Assembly (NCBI RefSeq): GCF_030552475.1
Contig: NZ_JAUPED010000001.1
Location: 558,001-622,000 of the forward strand
From: Mariniflexile sp. AS56
Lineage (GTDB): Bacteria > Bacteroidota > Bacteroidia > Flavobacteriales > Flavobacteriaceae
Direction: 5' to 3'
DNA: 64,000 bases
The notes under the pieces are model-generated. The model had not been told where the DNA came from, made no database searches, and worked only from the letters and a program-made list of their open reading frames with translations. Within the stretch, counting starts at the first letter, position 1. Each line of letters starts with the position of its first letter. A program made the translations under genes and the position numbers. Of this stretch, positions 8,516-19,700 are shown in pieces.

Positions 8516-11500
8516 CTAATTAATGAGTATTTTTTTGGTAAATACTTCCCCTGTTTCCGCCTTAAAACAAGCCAAATAAACACCTGCTGACACCCTGGGT
8601 ATTTTCAACCCTTTACTTAATATTTTTTGGGACACCTTATTGAATTCTAATAGTGTTTGTCCGCGCATATTTATAATGGCCACCGAACCGATTGTTGCAT
8701 TGAAGGATTTACCATACAACCTATTTGTAGCGTTTTCGTAATATATAGTATGCGTTGTTTCGATGGCATCTTCTATATTCAACAACTGCGATTCACTTTG
8801 AAACACAAGTTCAAACCTGCTGTTAAACACACCTTGAGAGGCGGTAAAACTATAGGATATCCCTTGTCTTAAATCGAAATAATTACCTGTTAGGTTGTCT
8901 CTTAAATAGATCGTTTGACCTGCTTCTATATTTTCTATTTCTGATAAATTTATTTGAAAACTATGATCACCCGACGACCTAAAATTTAACGGCACCACTT
9001 TATCACTTGTAATAGCGCCGTAGGCCTGCATACTCATAATGTGGCCCTCTAGCACTAAGTTTAAATCACTGGGACTCGACGCGCCTCCTACGGCATCATA
9101 CCCATAATCAAAAGCATCAGTCGTGTAATTACTAAAACCAAGCAAGAGTTCTCTTTTAACCTCTGCACCCGTTAGCGCCGTAAACTCCAATCGTATTTTT
9201 TGCATGGTACTAGTACTATTATTTCCTTTCGCGAGCTTTCCTTTTGAGGATTTAGAAAAAATAGACCCATTACTATAGGTTCCATTAGCATCGGCCTCCT
9301 TTACAAAAAGACGTTGTGTATTATTAAACTCCACATTTCCATCTGCAACAATTTCCACCATAAACCCTTGCCCTACCGGCACATACCGTGTTGGCTTTTT
9401 AGTACCGTTTTGCACGCTATTATGCTCTCCATTAAAACCTAAAAACTGGTAAGCCTTCACAGAGCCTAATTTACTTACTACGGAATATCCACCTTCGTAA
9501 TCATCAAGCGTGTGCGAGTTACCTGCCCATTGCTCCCAAAGTTGGATGGATCCTCCAATAACACCTATATTATCATCAATAAACTGATGAATATCTATAG
9601 CTGAAGCATAGGGGTTTCCTAAAAGATATTCTGTTCTTGACACAGCAAGCTCAGAACCAGAACCACCCACATCGGTTACATTTATAAGAATGGTTCCGTT
9701 ATTTGGTTTCCCTTCAAAAATATATTGTTGTTCGGCACCGGCATTCCCTGTTCCTTTTTGGGTATACCCTACACCAACTTCTAATGGGGTGTTTTTCGAA
9801 ATTGCCGCCCAATCCCAATAAGTTAACCCTTTCTTATACCTATACAACCAACTCGAACTTACTTTCCCGACTTGGTGATAGGCATTCGTAAATACGATAT
9901 CTACACCAAAATCATCCTTTAAGCTATTTAAAGTGAATGGTGTATTATTAGCATTATTTGATACGGCATTATTATCTGATAAACTCGTAACACCTAAAGC
10001 TCCAACTGGAGACGACCAATAATTATATCTATATACGTTTGACGTACCTTCTTGTCTTCTTAAAACCTTCCCAACCGCCGATGTTACTAAATCACTGTAT
10101 TCCGTTTGGACTAATTGCGAATCGTTTTGAAGGTCTAGAACCCCATTTAACTCCAAATACCAGCTATTATTAATAAGGTTATCGCCATTAACTGTTAGGG
10201 TTTTTCCACTATCAATAAGCAGACCTAGATGGTCGTGAGAATTTGATGTGCTAACATTGGCAGAAAGCCTAACAATGCTAGACGGCTTGTTTTCTAAAAT
10301 GGTTTCAATATCCCACGCATCACCATGTAACCAGGTACTTTCACTAGTCCAAGCACCATCAACGGTAGCGATATATGGCATAGGTGCCGTTTGCTCTTGA
10401 ATGGTAGAGATATTATGTATGTATGCTGTATTTCCTTTGGATGAAAAATCTGTTATTGAATTATCTACAATACCCGTCATTGGGTAATAAGCCTCTAAGT
10501 TGGACCACGATACTGGTAAATTTGTTGTGCTATCTGTAGCCTCCTTTGGCACAATAGCTCCATAAACATTACCCGCATTATTTAAAATTTCTTGATGAAT
10601 CATTTTATGCAACTGGCTTTCCGTTAGCGCAACTTTAAATACCCGAACTTCATCAATATCCCCTTTAAAATATTCGATGTTTGCGAATGAATTTTTACCA
10701 ATGATAAACGCATCTGTCGTTGTATTTAGTACCGAAGACAAAGCGGAATCGTCACAGGTTGCTATCATTTCACCATTTAAATATATTTTTAATTTATCTG
10801 AAGACACAGTCGAATCAAAAACAATAGCAATATGAGCCCATTGATTTATTACAAGTGCAGATGGTGCCAACAATGTTACAACTTCACCATTAAGTTTAAC
10901 TACTGGTATTTTTGAAGCATTAATTTGAATTCCAAAATCGCCGTGACTTAACACATTACCCGTAGTTGAAAAAGCAGGATCTATTCGCACCCAAGCCATC
11001 GCTGTTAACGCATCATAGCCACTTAAATTTAAACTACTTTCAAGATAATCGTCTACACCATCAAAATCAATCGTTGCAATGGCTGGTGGATTCACTTCAA
11101 ATAAATCTCTATAATCTAAATCGCCTCCAGAAAACAAATCTCCATCGGCATCTGGTAGAATAGATAAATCTGAAGGATTTTCAATATCTTCATTTACATC
11201 CCATGCTGCATCATTGACACCATTGGTTTCAAAGGCATTATTAAGACCATCATCATCCACATCGGCAGCCGTAGATGTATCTGCCATGCCATTTTCTTGA
11301 ATATCGGTATACCCATCATTATCTGAATTTAAATCTAAAAAATCGCGTATACCATCTTTATCGGTGTCTACAGGTTGAAGTCCGCCAGGATAGGCAGTAT
11401 CCACCCCTGATGCGTCATATATCCCTGAAGGCACAATATACCCCAATGTCGTTTGTGCTTCTACATTATCTGGAATACCATCAGAATCACTATCAATATC

Positions 11501-12385
11501 TATGTGATTATAAAACCCATCAGAATCGGAGTCCACAAAAAAGAATGTCGTGAAACCCATTTTCCCATCTACAAGCCCATTATTAACAGACCCATTAATT
11601 TGAATTTCATTCACACGAATATCTTTTCCCGTACCATCGGGCAATGAAGCCACCACAAAATGGGTTAAAGGTGCATTTACCACCACACTATGAAGATATA
11701 CGCCACCCGTTTGGAAAAGTTCTATTTGACTAAATGACGTATTAAGTAAAGCACCTCCTGCATTGGGGTCGCCATCATAATATTGAAGAATGGCTCCCAT
11801 GGGACTAAAATCTACTCCAGCCGTATCCACCTTACCGTCTCCATCTCTATCAAAATCACTAGCATCTAGTCCTGCTGGTCCTACATCATTAAAGTTTCCT
11901 TGAAATAAATCATTGGGGTCTAACCCGAGTGCTGTTAAATCTGACACTAGGTTTGATGCGATGGCACTAGCAGAATCGCCTGCAACATCATCATTCTCAA
12001 GAGACAGTGTAAAAAAAGAACCTGCAGGCAACACATTGCCACCTGTAGTACTCATTACTAAAGCGTTATCTAAAACAGAACCATTTAAGTCACCAGCTGT
12101 TACGTTGAAACTATGAATACGTAAATCCTGATTACCAGTATAAGAATTTAATCCATCAAAAATTAATTCAAGACTAGAACTATCTATATGGTTGGGTAAC
12201 TGTACAATTTCAAGTTCTGTAAAGGTTGTAGTGGTACCTTCATCTGAATCAAGAATACCATCATTATCGTCGTCCAGATCATAGAAATCTTCAATACCAT
12301 CACCATCAGTGTCTTGTGAAAAAGCCGCGTTTGTATAAAAACACGCCAAGATCAACAGCACTTTATAAAGTATAAATTTACTCAT
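8516..12385 (-). CDS. Array gene B: T9SS surface protein with TSP3 repeats, unknown head domain and LamG
   Basis: 1289 residues. Signal peptide to about residue 23 (ends AAFSQ), directly followed by a first TSP3 unit [19 protein letters not shown]. Residues 55-265 are a head insert I cannot assign; it has many beta-type segments and an EF-hand-like DFDRDGDGKVD. More TSP3 repeats cover about 268-430. The LamG-like domain (437-592) is of a different subtype from A, C, D, F and G: it lacks the IAGE...C stretch and reads MAWVRIDPAFS and WAHIAIVFDS, as only E does similarly. The conserved tail has SSPVGA near 792 and EGKPNNGT near 891, and the sorting domain ends TKKILIN. The signal peptide and upstream DNA closely match those of C and D, which suggests tandem duplication. 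Confidence 0.87.
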   Translation of the reverse strand: MSKFILYKVLLILACFYTNAAFSQDTDGDGIEDFYDLDDDNDGILDSDEGTTTTFTELEIVQLPNHIDSSSLELIFDGLNSYTGNQDLRIHSFNVTAGDLNGSVLDNALVMSTTGGNVLPAGSFFTLSLENDDVAGDSASAIASNLVSDLTALGLDPNDLFQGNFNDVGPAGLDASDFDRDGDGKVDTAGVDFSPMGAILQYYDGDPNAGGALLNTSFSQIELFQTGGVYLHSVVVNAPLTHFVVASLPDGTGKDIRVNEIQINGSVNNGLVDGKMGFTTFFFVDSDSDGFYNHIDIDSDSDGIPDNVEAQTTLGYIVPSGIYDASGVDTAYPGGLQPVDTDKDGIRDFLDLNSDNDGYTDIQENGMADTSTAADVDDDGLNNAFETNGVNDAAWDVNEDIENPSDLSILPDADGDLFSGGDLDYRDLFEVNPPAIATIDFDGVDDYLESSLNLSGYDALTAMAWVRIDPAFSTTGNVLSHGDFGIQINASKIPVVKLNGEVVTLLAPSALVINQWAHIAIVFDSTVSSDKLKIYLNGEMIATCDDSALSSVLNTTTDAFIIGKNSFANIEYFKGDIDEVRVFKVALTESQLHKMIHQEILNNAGNVYGAIVPKEATDSTTNLPVSWSNLEAYYPMTGIVDNSITDFSSKGNTAYIHNISTIQEQTAPMPYIATVDGAWTSESTWLHGDAWDIETILENKPSSIVRLSANVSTSNSHDHLGLLIDSGKTLTVNGDNLINNSWYLELNGVLDLQNDSQLVQTEYSDLVTSAVGKVLRRQEGTSNVYRYNYWSSPVGALGVTSLSDNNAVSNNANNTPFTLNSLKDDFGVDIVFTNAYHQVGKVSSSWLYRYKKGLTYWDWAAISKNTPLEVGVGYTQKGTGNAGAEQQYIFEGKPNNGTILINVTDVGGSGSELAVSRTEYLLGNPYASAIDIHQFIDDNIGVIGGSIQLWEQWAGNSHTLDDYEGGYSVVSKLGSVKAYQFLGFNGEHNSVQNGTKKPTRYVPVGQGFMVEIVADGNVEFNNTQRLFVKEADANGTYSNGSIFSKSSKGKLAKGNNSTSTMQKIRLEFTALTGAEVKRELLLGFSNYTTDAFDYGYDAVGGASSPSDLNLVLEGHIMSMQAYGAITSDKVVPLNFRSSGDHSFQINLSEIENIEAGQTIYLRDNLTGNYFDLRQGISYSFTASQGVFNSRFELVFQSESQLLNIEDAIETTHTIYYENATNRLYGKSFNATIGSVAIINMRGQTLLEFNKVSQKILSKGLKIPRVSAGVYLACFKAETGEVFTKKILIN

Positions 12386-12399
12386 CGGATCAGGTTTAA

Positions 12400-12418
12400 T
12401 TATCTAAAAAAGAGATAA
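12400..12418 (-). promoter_or_regulatory. Stem-loop in the leader of gene B
   Basis: TTATCT, seven-base A-rich loop, AGATAA, starting 15 bases upstream of the ATG. A longer version occupies the same place upstream of gene C, so the element is conserved between paralogues. It may act in the mRNA leader; this is inference. Confidence 0.4.
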
Positions 12419-12434
12419 CAGATATAAAAACGGT

Positions 12435-12487
12435 GACACCTTGAGGAGGAGGAGGTCGCCAAATAAACCAAATTAATGGTTTTCAAT
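12435..12487 (-). promoter_or_regulatory. Conserved upstream block of gene B with CCTCA motif
   Basis: Contains TTGAGG (CCTCAA on the coding strand) at 12441-12446, with a local CCTCCTCCT repeat, 55 bases upstream of the ATG. Next to it, 12464-12487 is identical over 24 bases to 16566-16589 upstream of gene C and holds the inverted repeat AACCA-N6-TGGTT. Likely a promoter or regulator-binding region; the factor is unknown. Confidence 0.5.
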
Positions 12488-12614
12488 GGATTAACTAAAC
12501 AATGATAAGGGTTTATTCTTTATTAATCTAAATAATTCCTGATTTACTTTCGATTAAAAGCTAATTAATCAGTTAAACCGCACAAATAAGAATGATCGGC
12601 ATGAAAACTACCAT

Positions 12615-15600
12615 CTATTTAATGATTATTTTTTTGGTAAGCACCTCATTGGTTACAGTTCGTAAACAAACAACATAAGCACCTGCTGCCATAACACCAA
12701 ACGGGATCCCGTTTTGTAATTGGTTTGTAGATACGTTTGCTAGCTCCATAATAGTTTGCCCACGCATATTGATCAAAGCCAAATGACTCACGCTGCTGTG
12801 TAGGTTTTTAGCGTACAACGTATTCGTTTTATTTTGATAATAAATATTATTATCTGTTTCAATAACATCTTCATTACTTAATAATTGTGATTTACTTTGA
12901 AATACAATTTCAAACCTACTGTTAAATTTCCCTTGGGTAGATGAAAATCTATAGGTTGTATCTTGGGTTAAATCGAAATATTCCTCTGTTAAATTATCTC
13001 GTAAATAAACTTCTTGGGTTACATCGATGTTTTCAAATTCGGTAGCTTTAATATCGAAGGTATTATTACCCGACGATTTAAAATTTAGAGCAACTACTTT
13101 ATCCTTTGTTATTGGGCCATAGGCCTGCATATTCATGTTCCTTCCTTCAAAATCGAGGTTAAAATCGTTATTACTATTTTCCGTAGTGTACGCTTCATAA
13201 CCATAATCATAACCATCGCTAGTCGCCTCACTAAAGCCCATAAGCAACTCCCTTCTGGTTTTAGGACCTACCACCGAATTGAATTCCAATCGAATCTTCG
13301 TCATAACACTACTTTGCTGTTTTGCCGCTGAAGTCGTAGAACTTTTACTTTTCGAGTTTGAAGATTTAAAAAATGAAGCACCATTATTATAACCACCATC
13401 AGCATCTGACTCTTTAACAAATACACGCTGACTGTTATTAAAAACCACCGTACCATCGGCCACAACTTCAGTAATAAAACCTTGACCTATTGGAAGGTAT
13501 TTTGAAGGGCTTACAGTACCATCTAGTGAACCATTCGTAGCTCCATAAAACCCAACAAACTGATAAGCCCTGCACGAACCTAATTTGTTAACCTGAGCAT
13601 AACCACCTTCATAGGCACTAAGATTATGGGAGTTACCAGACCACTGTTGCCATAATTGCAGTGTACCATTTATAACCCCAACATTATCGTCAATAAATTT
13701 ATTCACATCGAGTGCAGAAGGATATGGATTTCCTAAAAGATATTCTGTTTTAGATACCGAAGTTACAGATCCAGAACCACCTCTATCTATAACATCTACT
13801 AAAATAGTTCCGTTATTCGGCTTGCCTTCAAAAATATATTGTTGTTGTAAACCGCCATTTCCAGTACCTTTTTGGGTATACCCAATGCCTGGAGTTAATG
13901 AGCTACCAGGACCAATTAAGGCCCAATCCCAATAAGTTAAACCACTCATAAATGTATACAACCAATACGTACTAATTTTACCTGTTTGATTATATCCATT
14001 TGTAAAAGTTAGATTAACGCCCGCTTCATCCTTAATCATATTAAGTTGGAATGATGTATTATTTGCATTATTAGTGGCCGCATTATTATCCGTTAAACTT
14101 GTCACCCCTGTTGCTCCAACTGGCGACGACCAATAATTATATCGGTATGCATTAGAAGACCCTTCTTGCCTTCTTAAAATTTTTCCAGATGAAGAAGTGA
14201 CTAAATCGCTCGTAATTGTTTGAATTAATTGAGAATCGTCTTCCAAATCAAGAGTTCCATTTAATTGTAAATACCAGGTATTCTCAACTTGATTTTCACT
14301 ATTTACCGTCAATGTTTTATTCGCATCTATAATTAAACCCAATGTTTTAATAGGGTGACTTGCCGTGATATCGTTTGCTATTTTCACAACACTCCAATCT
14401 TTATTATCAGCGATACTTTCAATGTCCCAAACATCCCCATGTAGCCATGTAGATTGTGTTGTCCATGCGCCATTTGCTGTTGTAACATAGGGCATGGGTG
14501 CTGTTTGGTCCTCAATGGTTGTGATATTATGCAACCTCATGGTACGTCCAAAATTTGAATAATCTAAAATGGTACTCGCATTAATTTCGGTCATGGGGTA
14601 ATAAGCTAAAAGTTGAGCCCAAGCCACCGTGGAACCAGTTGTGCTATCTGTAATATCTTTAGCAACGACACTTCCTTTAACATTACCTCCATTATTTTCT
14701 ATTTCCTGATACACCATACGTTGTATTTGGCTTTCTGTTAATACTGAACCAAAAACACGTACTTCATCTATATCGCCTTTAAAATATTTTTCATTTGTTG
14801 TTTTATCTGAAAACCGTCCTATTTCAAAAGTGCCATTAGCATCGGTATCAACCTCGATGGCATCACCTATATTGCCTGTGTCATAATCATCGACTAATAC
14901 ACCGTCCACATATAATTTTATAACACCAGTTACACTCGAAAAACTTCCAGCTATGTGGTGCCATTCGTCAAAATTAATAACAGAACAACTGCAGTCTCCC
15001 ACTTTTTTAACCGAATTACCTGCCGATTTTATTTTAAAAGTGGGCTTATTCCCATTAGACAAGGATAATTGACAACCAATGTTTTCGCCAACAATAACCA
15101 TATCGGAAGAATTTCCAGAATCTGATTTTACCCAAGCCATGATAGTAACCTCGTCTAAACCGTTTACTATGGAACCTCGTGATAAATAATCGTCTACCCC
15201 ATCAAAATCCACGGTGGCAATTGGTGGCGGATTGCCATCAAAATAATCTCTATAATCTAAATCGCCACCTGTAAACCTATCACCATCAATATCAGGCAAA
15301 ACAGTTAAATCTGTAGGGTCTTCAATATCTTCATTCGCATCTAAAAAGGAGTCGTTTACGCCGTTGGTTTCAAAATTATCATCCAACCCATCGCCATCAA
15401 TATCTGAATTTGATAGTGTATTCGCCATCCCATTTTCTTCAATATCTGGGATTAGATCGTTATCACTATCGGTATCTAAATAATCCATAATGCCGTCGCC
15501 ATCCGTATCTACGGGTGCATTTAAATCAATACCTCCCAAGGCAGATTCATAAACATCATCTAAACCATTATTATTTGTATCGGTCATGACACCACCTGTA

Positions 15601-16487
15601 CTGCTACTTGGTGCTACATAACCAATGGTTTGTTGTACTTCAACATTATCTGGTATACCATCGTTATCAGCATCAATATCTATATGGTCAGGAATGCCAT
15701 CATTATCTGAATCACAGACTAAGCTAGCTAAAACAATGTTATCTACTCCTACATCGTTTCCGGCTCCTCCTTCTACTTGAGAATTTACCAGAACAATACT
15801 AATGGTTGCTGTAGTTGCTGTGAAATTAAGAACGACACGTCTCCAAATATCATCATTTAGAACACCAATGTCTGTAGAGGTAATAGATTCCAAAATGGCC
15901 CCTCCTGAATCCTGTATTTGTAATGTAAAATTTGGAATATCTGCACAACCACTGCACAAACCAGCCATATCCACTCGAAACCTATAACTTCGACCCACCT
16001 CAACACTAAGACCAGATTGTCTGTAAAATTCAAACACACCAAGAGGTGAGTTCATGTTAATGGACAAATACCTACCTTCTGTTGAACCACCTGCTGGTCC
16101 TGTAACAGCATCGATATTAGCATCTAAATTTCCTGTGTCGTTTGTTCTGTTGTAATGCCCTAACCCAGAAGTATTGGATGTTACTACGGCATAAGACCCA
16201 TCTGGTATTGCGCCTCCTCCGGATTTAAAAGTATGTTGTAAAACGTTAGGGTCTGAAAATCGCCCTGCGCCTGTGCCAAAATCTTGTCTATAAATTTCGG
16301 AAGCTTCCGATTGATTTGATACGGCACAATTAGCATCTTCAACAGTATCTGGAATGCCATCATTATCATCATCTATATCAATAGAATTATCTACTCCATC
16401 GCCATCAGTATCTTGCGAAAAAGAACTATTCGTGTACATACACGCTGCTATAAGCAATAGTACTCTAAAAAGTATAATTTTATTCAT
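12615..16487 (-). CDS. Array gene C: T9SS surface protein with TSP3 repeats, jellyroll-like head domain and LamG
   Basis: 1290 residues. Signal peptide to about residue 24 (ends SSFSQ), then TSP3 unit DTDGDGVDNSIDIDDDNDG. Residues 58-252 begin EIYRQDFGTGAGRFSDP and contain YRFRVDMAGLC and VGVDNIVLAS; this pattern resembles the galactose-binding-like jellyroll heads that describe a damaged or decorated feature and end in DNI, so a carbohydrate- or ligand-binding module is plausible but unproven. TSP3 repeats cover about 253-420. LamG domain 427-596, with SSPVGA near 789 and EGKPNNGT near 886 in the tail. The C-terminus ends TKKIIIK. The promoter region is closest to that of B. Confidence 0.87.
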   Translation of the reverse strand: MNKIILFRVLLLIAACMYTNSSFSQDTDGDGVDNSIDIDDDNDGIPDTVEDANCAVSNQSEASEIYRQDFGTGAGRFSDPNVLQHTFKSGGGAIPDGSYAVVTSNTSGLGHYNRTNDTGNLDANIDAVTGPAGGSTEGRYLSINMNSPLGVFEFYRQSGLSVEVGRSYRFRVDMAGLCSGCADIPNFTLQIQDSGGAILESITSTDIGVLNDDIWRRVVLNFTATTATISIVLVNSQVEGGAGNDVGVDNIVLASLVCDSDNDGIPDHIDIDADNDGIPDNVEVQQTIGYVAPSSSTGGVMTDTNNNGLDDVYESALGGIDLNAPVDTDGDGIMDYLDTDSDNDLIPDIEENGMANTLSNSDIDGDGLDDNFETNGVNDSFLDANEDIEDPTDLTVLPDIDGDRFTGGDLDYRDYFDGNPPPIATVDFDGVDDYLSRGSIVNGLDEVTIMAWVKSDSGNSSDMVIVGENIGCQLSLSNGNKPTFKIKSAGNSVKKVGDCSCSVINFDEWHHIAGSFSSVTGVIKLYVDGVLVDDYDTGNIGDAIEVDTDANGTFEIGRFSDKTTNEKYFKGDIDEVRVFGSVLTESQIQRMVYQEIENNGGNVKGSVVAKDITDSTTGSTVAWAQLLAYYPMTEINASTILDYSNFGRTMRLHNITTIEDQTAPMPYVTTANGAWTTQSTWLHGDVWDIESIADNKDWSVVKIANDITASHPIKTLGLIIDANKTLTVNSENQVENTWYLQLNGTLDLEDDSQLIQTITSDLVTSSSGKILRRQEGSSNAYRYNYWSSPVGATGVTSLTDNNAATNNANNTSFQLNMIKDEAGVNLTFTNGYNQTGKISTYWLYTFMSGLTYWDWALIGPGSSLTPGIGYTQKGTGNGGLQQQYIFEGKPNNGTILVDVIDRGGSGSVTSVSKTEYLLGNPYPSALDVNKFIDDNVGVINGTLQLWQQWSGNSHNLSAYEGGYAQVNKLGSCRAYQFVGFYGATNGSLDGTVSPSKYLPIGQGFITEVVADGTVVFNNSQRVFVKESDADGGYNNGASFFKSSNSKSKSSTTSAAKQQSSVMTKIRLEFNSVVGPKTRRELLMGFSEATSDGYDYGYEAYTTENSNNDFNLDFEGRNMNMQAYGPITKDKVVALNFKSSGNNTFDIKATEFENIDVTQEVYLRDNLTEEYFDLTQDTTYRFSSTQGKFNSRFEIVFQSKSQLLSNEDVIETDNNIYYQNKTNTLYAKNLHSSVSHLALINMRGQTIMELANVSTNQLQNGIPFGVMAAGAYVVCLRTVTNEVLTKKIIIK

Positions 16488-16500
16488 CGGCCAAGCTTAC

Positions 16501-16522
16501 ATTATCTCAAAAGAGAGATAAT
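16501..16522 (-). promoter_or_regulatory. Stem-loop in the leader of gene C
   Basis: Perfect inverted repeat ATTATCTC, six-base loop, GAGATAAT, 14 bases upstream of the ATG. It matches the shorter hairpin upstream of gene B; the corresponding spot in gene D is degenerate. Confidence 0.45.
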
Positions 16523-16540
16523 TGACATAAAAATGGAGAC

Positions 16541-16589
16541 ACCTTGAGGGGAAGTAATCGCCTATTAAACCAAATTAATGGTTTTCAAT
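16541..16589 (-). promoter_or_regulatory. Conserved upstream block of gene C with CCTCA motif
   Basis: ACACCTTGAGGGG (coding strand CCCCTCAAGGTGT) with TTGAGGGG at 16544-16551, 57 bases upstream of the ATG. It is followed at 16566-16589 by the 24-base block shared exactly with gene B. Spacing to the start is within three bases of that in B and D, as expected for a functional site. Confidence 0.5.
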
Positions 16590-16727
16590 AGATTAATACC
16601 GCAATAATAGCGATTTATTCATTATTAATCTAATAAAACGATGTATTTACTCCGATTAAACGGTAAATAAACTCGATTAAGTGCGCGAAAACTGACATTT
16701 ATAACCTAAACCACCTTATCAACAAAA

Positions 16728-19700
16728 CTAGTTAACAAGTATTTTTTTAGTGATTACTTGTCCCGACTGTACTTTAAACCATGCGATATAAGCTCCAGTC
16801 GCCACGTTTGATAATTTTAACCCATTACTTAAATCTTCTTGGGATAAATTATTAAATTCTAACACCGTTTGGCCTCGCATATTTACTATAGCCAACTTAT
16901 CGATGCTGTTACTTAACTTTTTACCATATAACGTATTTGTTGTATTTTGATAATAAATAAAGTTTTCTGAAACGCTTGCTTCTTCTGCACTCAAAGTTTG
17001 TTCTTGTGATTTAAAAACCATTTCAAACCTCTCATTAAACTTGCCCTGATTGGAAGTAAACACATAGCCCGTGCTATTCGTTAAATCAAAATAGTCGCCT
17101 GTTGTATTGTCTCGCAAATAGACTGCTTGGGTAGCATCTAAATTATCAAACTCTGTTGCTTTTATTTCGAAGGTATTACTACCTGACGATTTAAAGTTTA
17201 GAGAAACAACTTTATCTATGGTAATGGGGCTGTATGCCTGCATATTTAGATTTTTCCCATCTAAATTTAGGTTTAAATCGTTATTATTAGTTTCATTGGT
17301 ATAAGCATCATAACCATAATCATAGCCATCTGTGGTGATTTCACTAAATCCTAAAAGTAGTTCGCGTCTGGTTTTAGGACCTTCTACGGAATTGAATTCT
17401 AAACGAATGGTTGTCATTTCGCTACTTGCTTGTTTTGAAGATTCCGCCGTGGTACTTTTACTTTTTGTATTCGTAGATTTTAAAAACGAAGAACCGTTAT
17501 TATAACTCCCATCGGCATCCGACTCCTTTACAAATATGCGTTGGTCATTATTGAACACCACAGTACCATCTGCTATAATTTCCGTAATAAAACCCTGTCC
17601 TACTGGAAGATACCTTGACGGTGTTACCGTGCCATCTAACGAGCCATTTGTGCCTCCATAGAATCCAACAAATTGATACGCTCTACACGACCCTAATTTA
17701 TTAACTTGGGCATAACCACCTTCATACTCGCTAAGATTATGAGAGTTACCAGACCATTGTTGCCATAATTGCAAAGTGCCATCTATAACCCCCACATTAT
17801 CATCTATAAATTTATGAACATCTAAAGCTGATGGGTATGGGTTTCCTAAAAGATATTGTGTTTTAGATACTGAAGTTACAGAACCTGGACCACCTTTATC
17901 AATAACATCTACTAATACAGTACCGTTATTAGGTTTCCCTTCAAATATGTATTGCTGCTCTAAACCAGCATTTCCAGTTCCTTTTTGCGTATAACCTACT
18001 CCTGGTGTTAATGGTGAATTGGGGTTTAACGACGCCCAATCCCAATATGTTTTTCCGTTTTTAAAGGTGTACAACCAATACGTACTAATTTTCACAGCTT
18101 GGTTATAAGAACTCGTAAAAGGCATATTGATACCCACTTCATCTTTTATAGTATTTAACTTAAATGCTGAATTATTGGTATTGTTTGTTATCGCGTTATT
18201 ATTAGTTAAACTTGTTGCGCCAATGGCTCCAACTGGAGACGACCAATAATTATATCTAAACGGGCTAGACGTTCCTTCCTGCCTTCTTAATACTTTCCCG
18301 GTTGCCGATGTTACTAAATCGCTGGTTGTTGTTTGAAGTAATTGTGAATCGCCTTGTAAATTAAGGGTTCCATTTAATTCTAAATACCAGCTATTTTCAA
18401 CATGATTATCGGTATGTACTGTAAAGGTTTTGTTAGCATCTATAATTAAACCCATGGTTTTAACAGGATGACACGCCGTGACATCGCTTGCTATTTTTAC
18501 AATACTCCAATCTTTATTATTGGCTATGTTTTCAATATCCCAAACTTCGCCATGCAACCATGTAGACTGCGTTGTCCATGCACCATTTGCCGTTGTTGTA
18601 TATGGCATAGGAGCTGTTTGTTCTTGAATGGTTGTGATATTATGTAATCTTATCGTATTTCCAAAATTTGAATAATCTAAAATAGAACTCGTCTTAATTT
18701 CGGTCATTGGGTAATAGGCCAAAAGTTGTGTCCAAGACACGGTACTTCCCGATGCGATATCAACCACATCTTTAGCAACCATTTTCCCTTTTACGTTACC
18801 TCCATTATTTTCAATTTCTTGATAAACCATGCGTTGTATTTGATCTTCGGTTAAGGCATTACCAAAAACACGCACTTCATCTATATCTCCTTTAAAATAA
18901 TTACCATGTGTTAATTCATTCGAGAATCGGCCAATTTCAAAGGTATTATTAGTATCTGAACTTCCCTCGATGGCCGCTCCGGTTACACCTGTATCGTAGG
19001 TGTTTGCCAATTCACCATCAACATATAATTTTAAGATACCTGTGGCACTTGAAAAACTACCTGCTATATGGTGCCATTCATCATAATTAATAGCAGAACA
19101 ACTGCAGCCGCCAGCTAACTGAACCGAATTTCCTACTGTTTTTATTTTAAAAGTGGGTCTATTTCCATCTTCTAATGATAATTGACAAGCGATACCTTCA
19201 CCAGCAATAACCATATCGATTGTATTTCCTGAATCTGATTTAACCCATGCCATGATAGTGACATCGTTTAAACCACTTATAAAGGAATCTCTAGACATGT
19301 AATCATCTACACCATCAAAATCGATGGTTGCTATAGGTGGCGGATTGCCATCAAAATAATCTCTATAATCTAAATCACCACCAGCAAATAAATCGGCATC
19401 CACATCAGGTAAGATAGATGAAGTTGGATCGTCAATTTCATCATTTATATCATTCGGGTCATTGATGTTTGAACCTTCAAAAAGGTCATCTAACCCATCA
19501 TTATCGGCATCTGAATATGTTACAATTAGATTAGCCATACCGTTTTCTTCAACATCTGGTATTCCATCATTATCGGTATCGAAATCGTACATATCTATAA
19601 GGTTATCACCATCGGTATCTACAGGAATAAGGCCTATACCGTAAGCATCGAAAATTCCAGTAATAGGGTTTACGGTACCTACTGGAGGTACGTACCCAAT

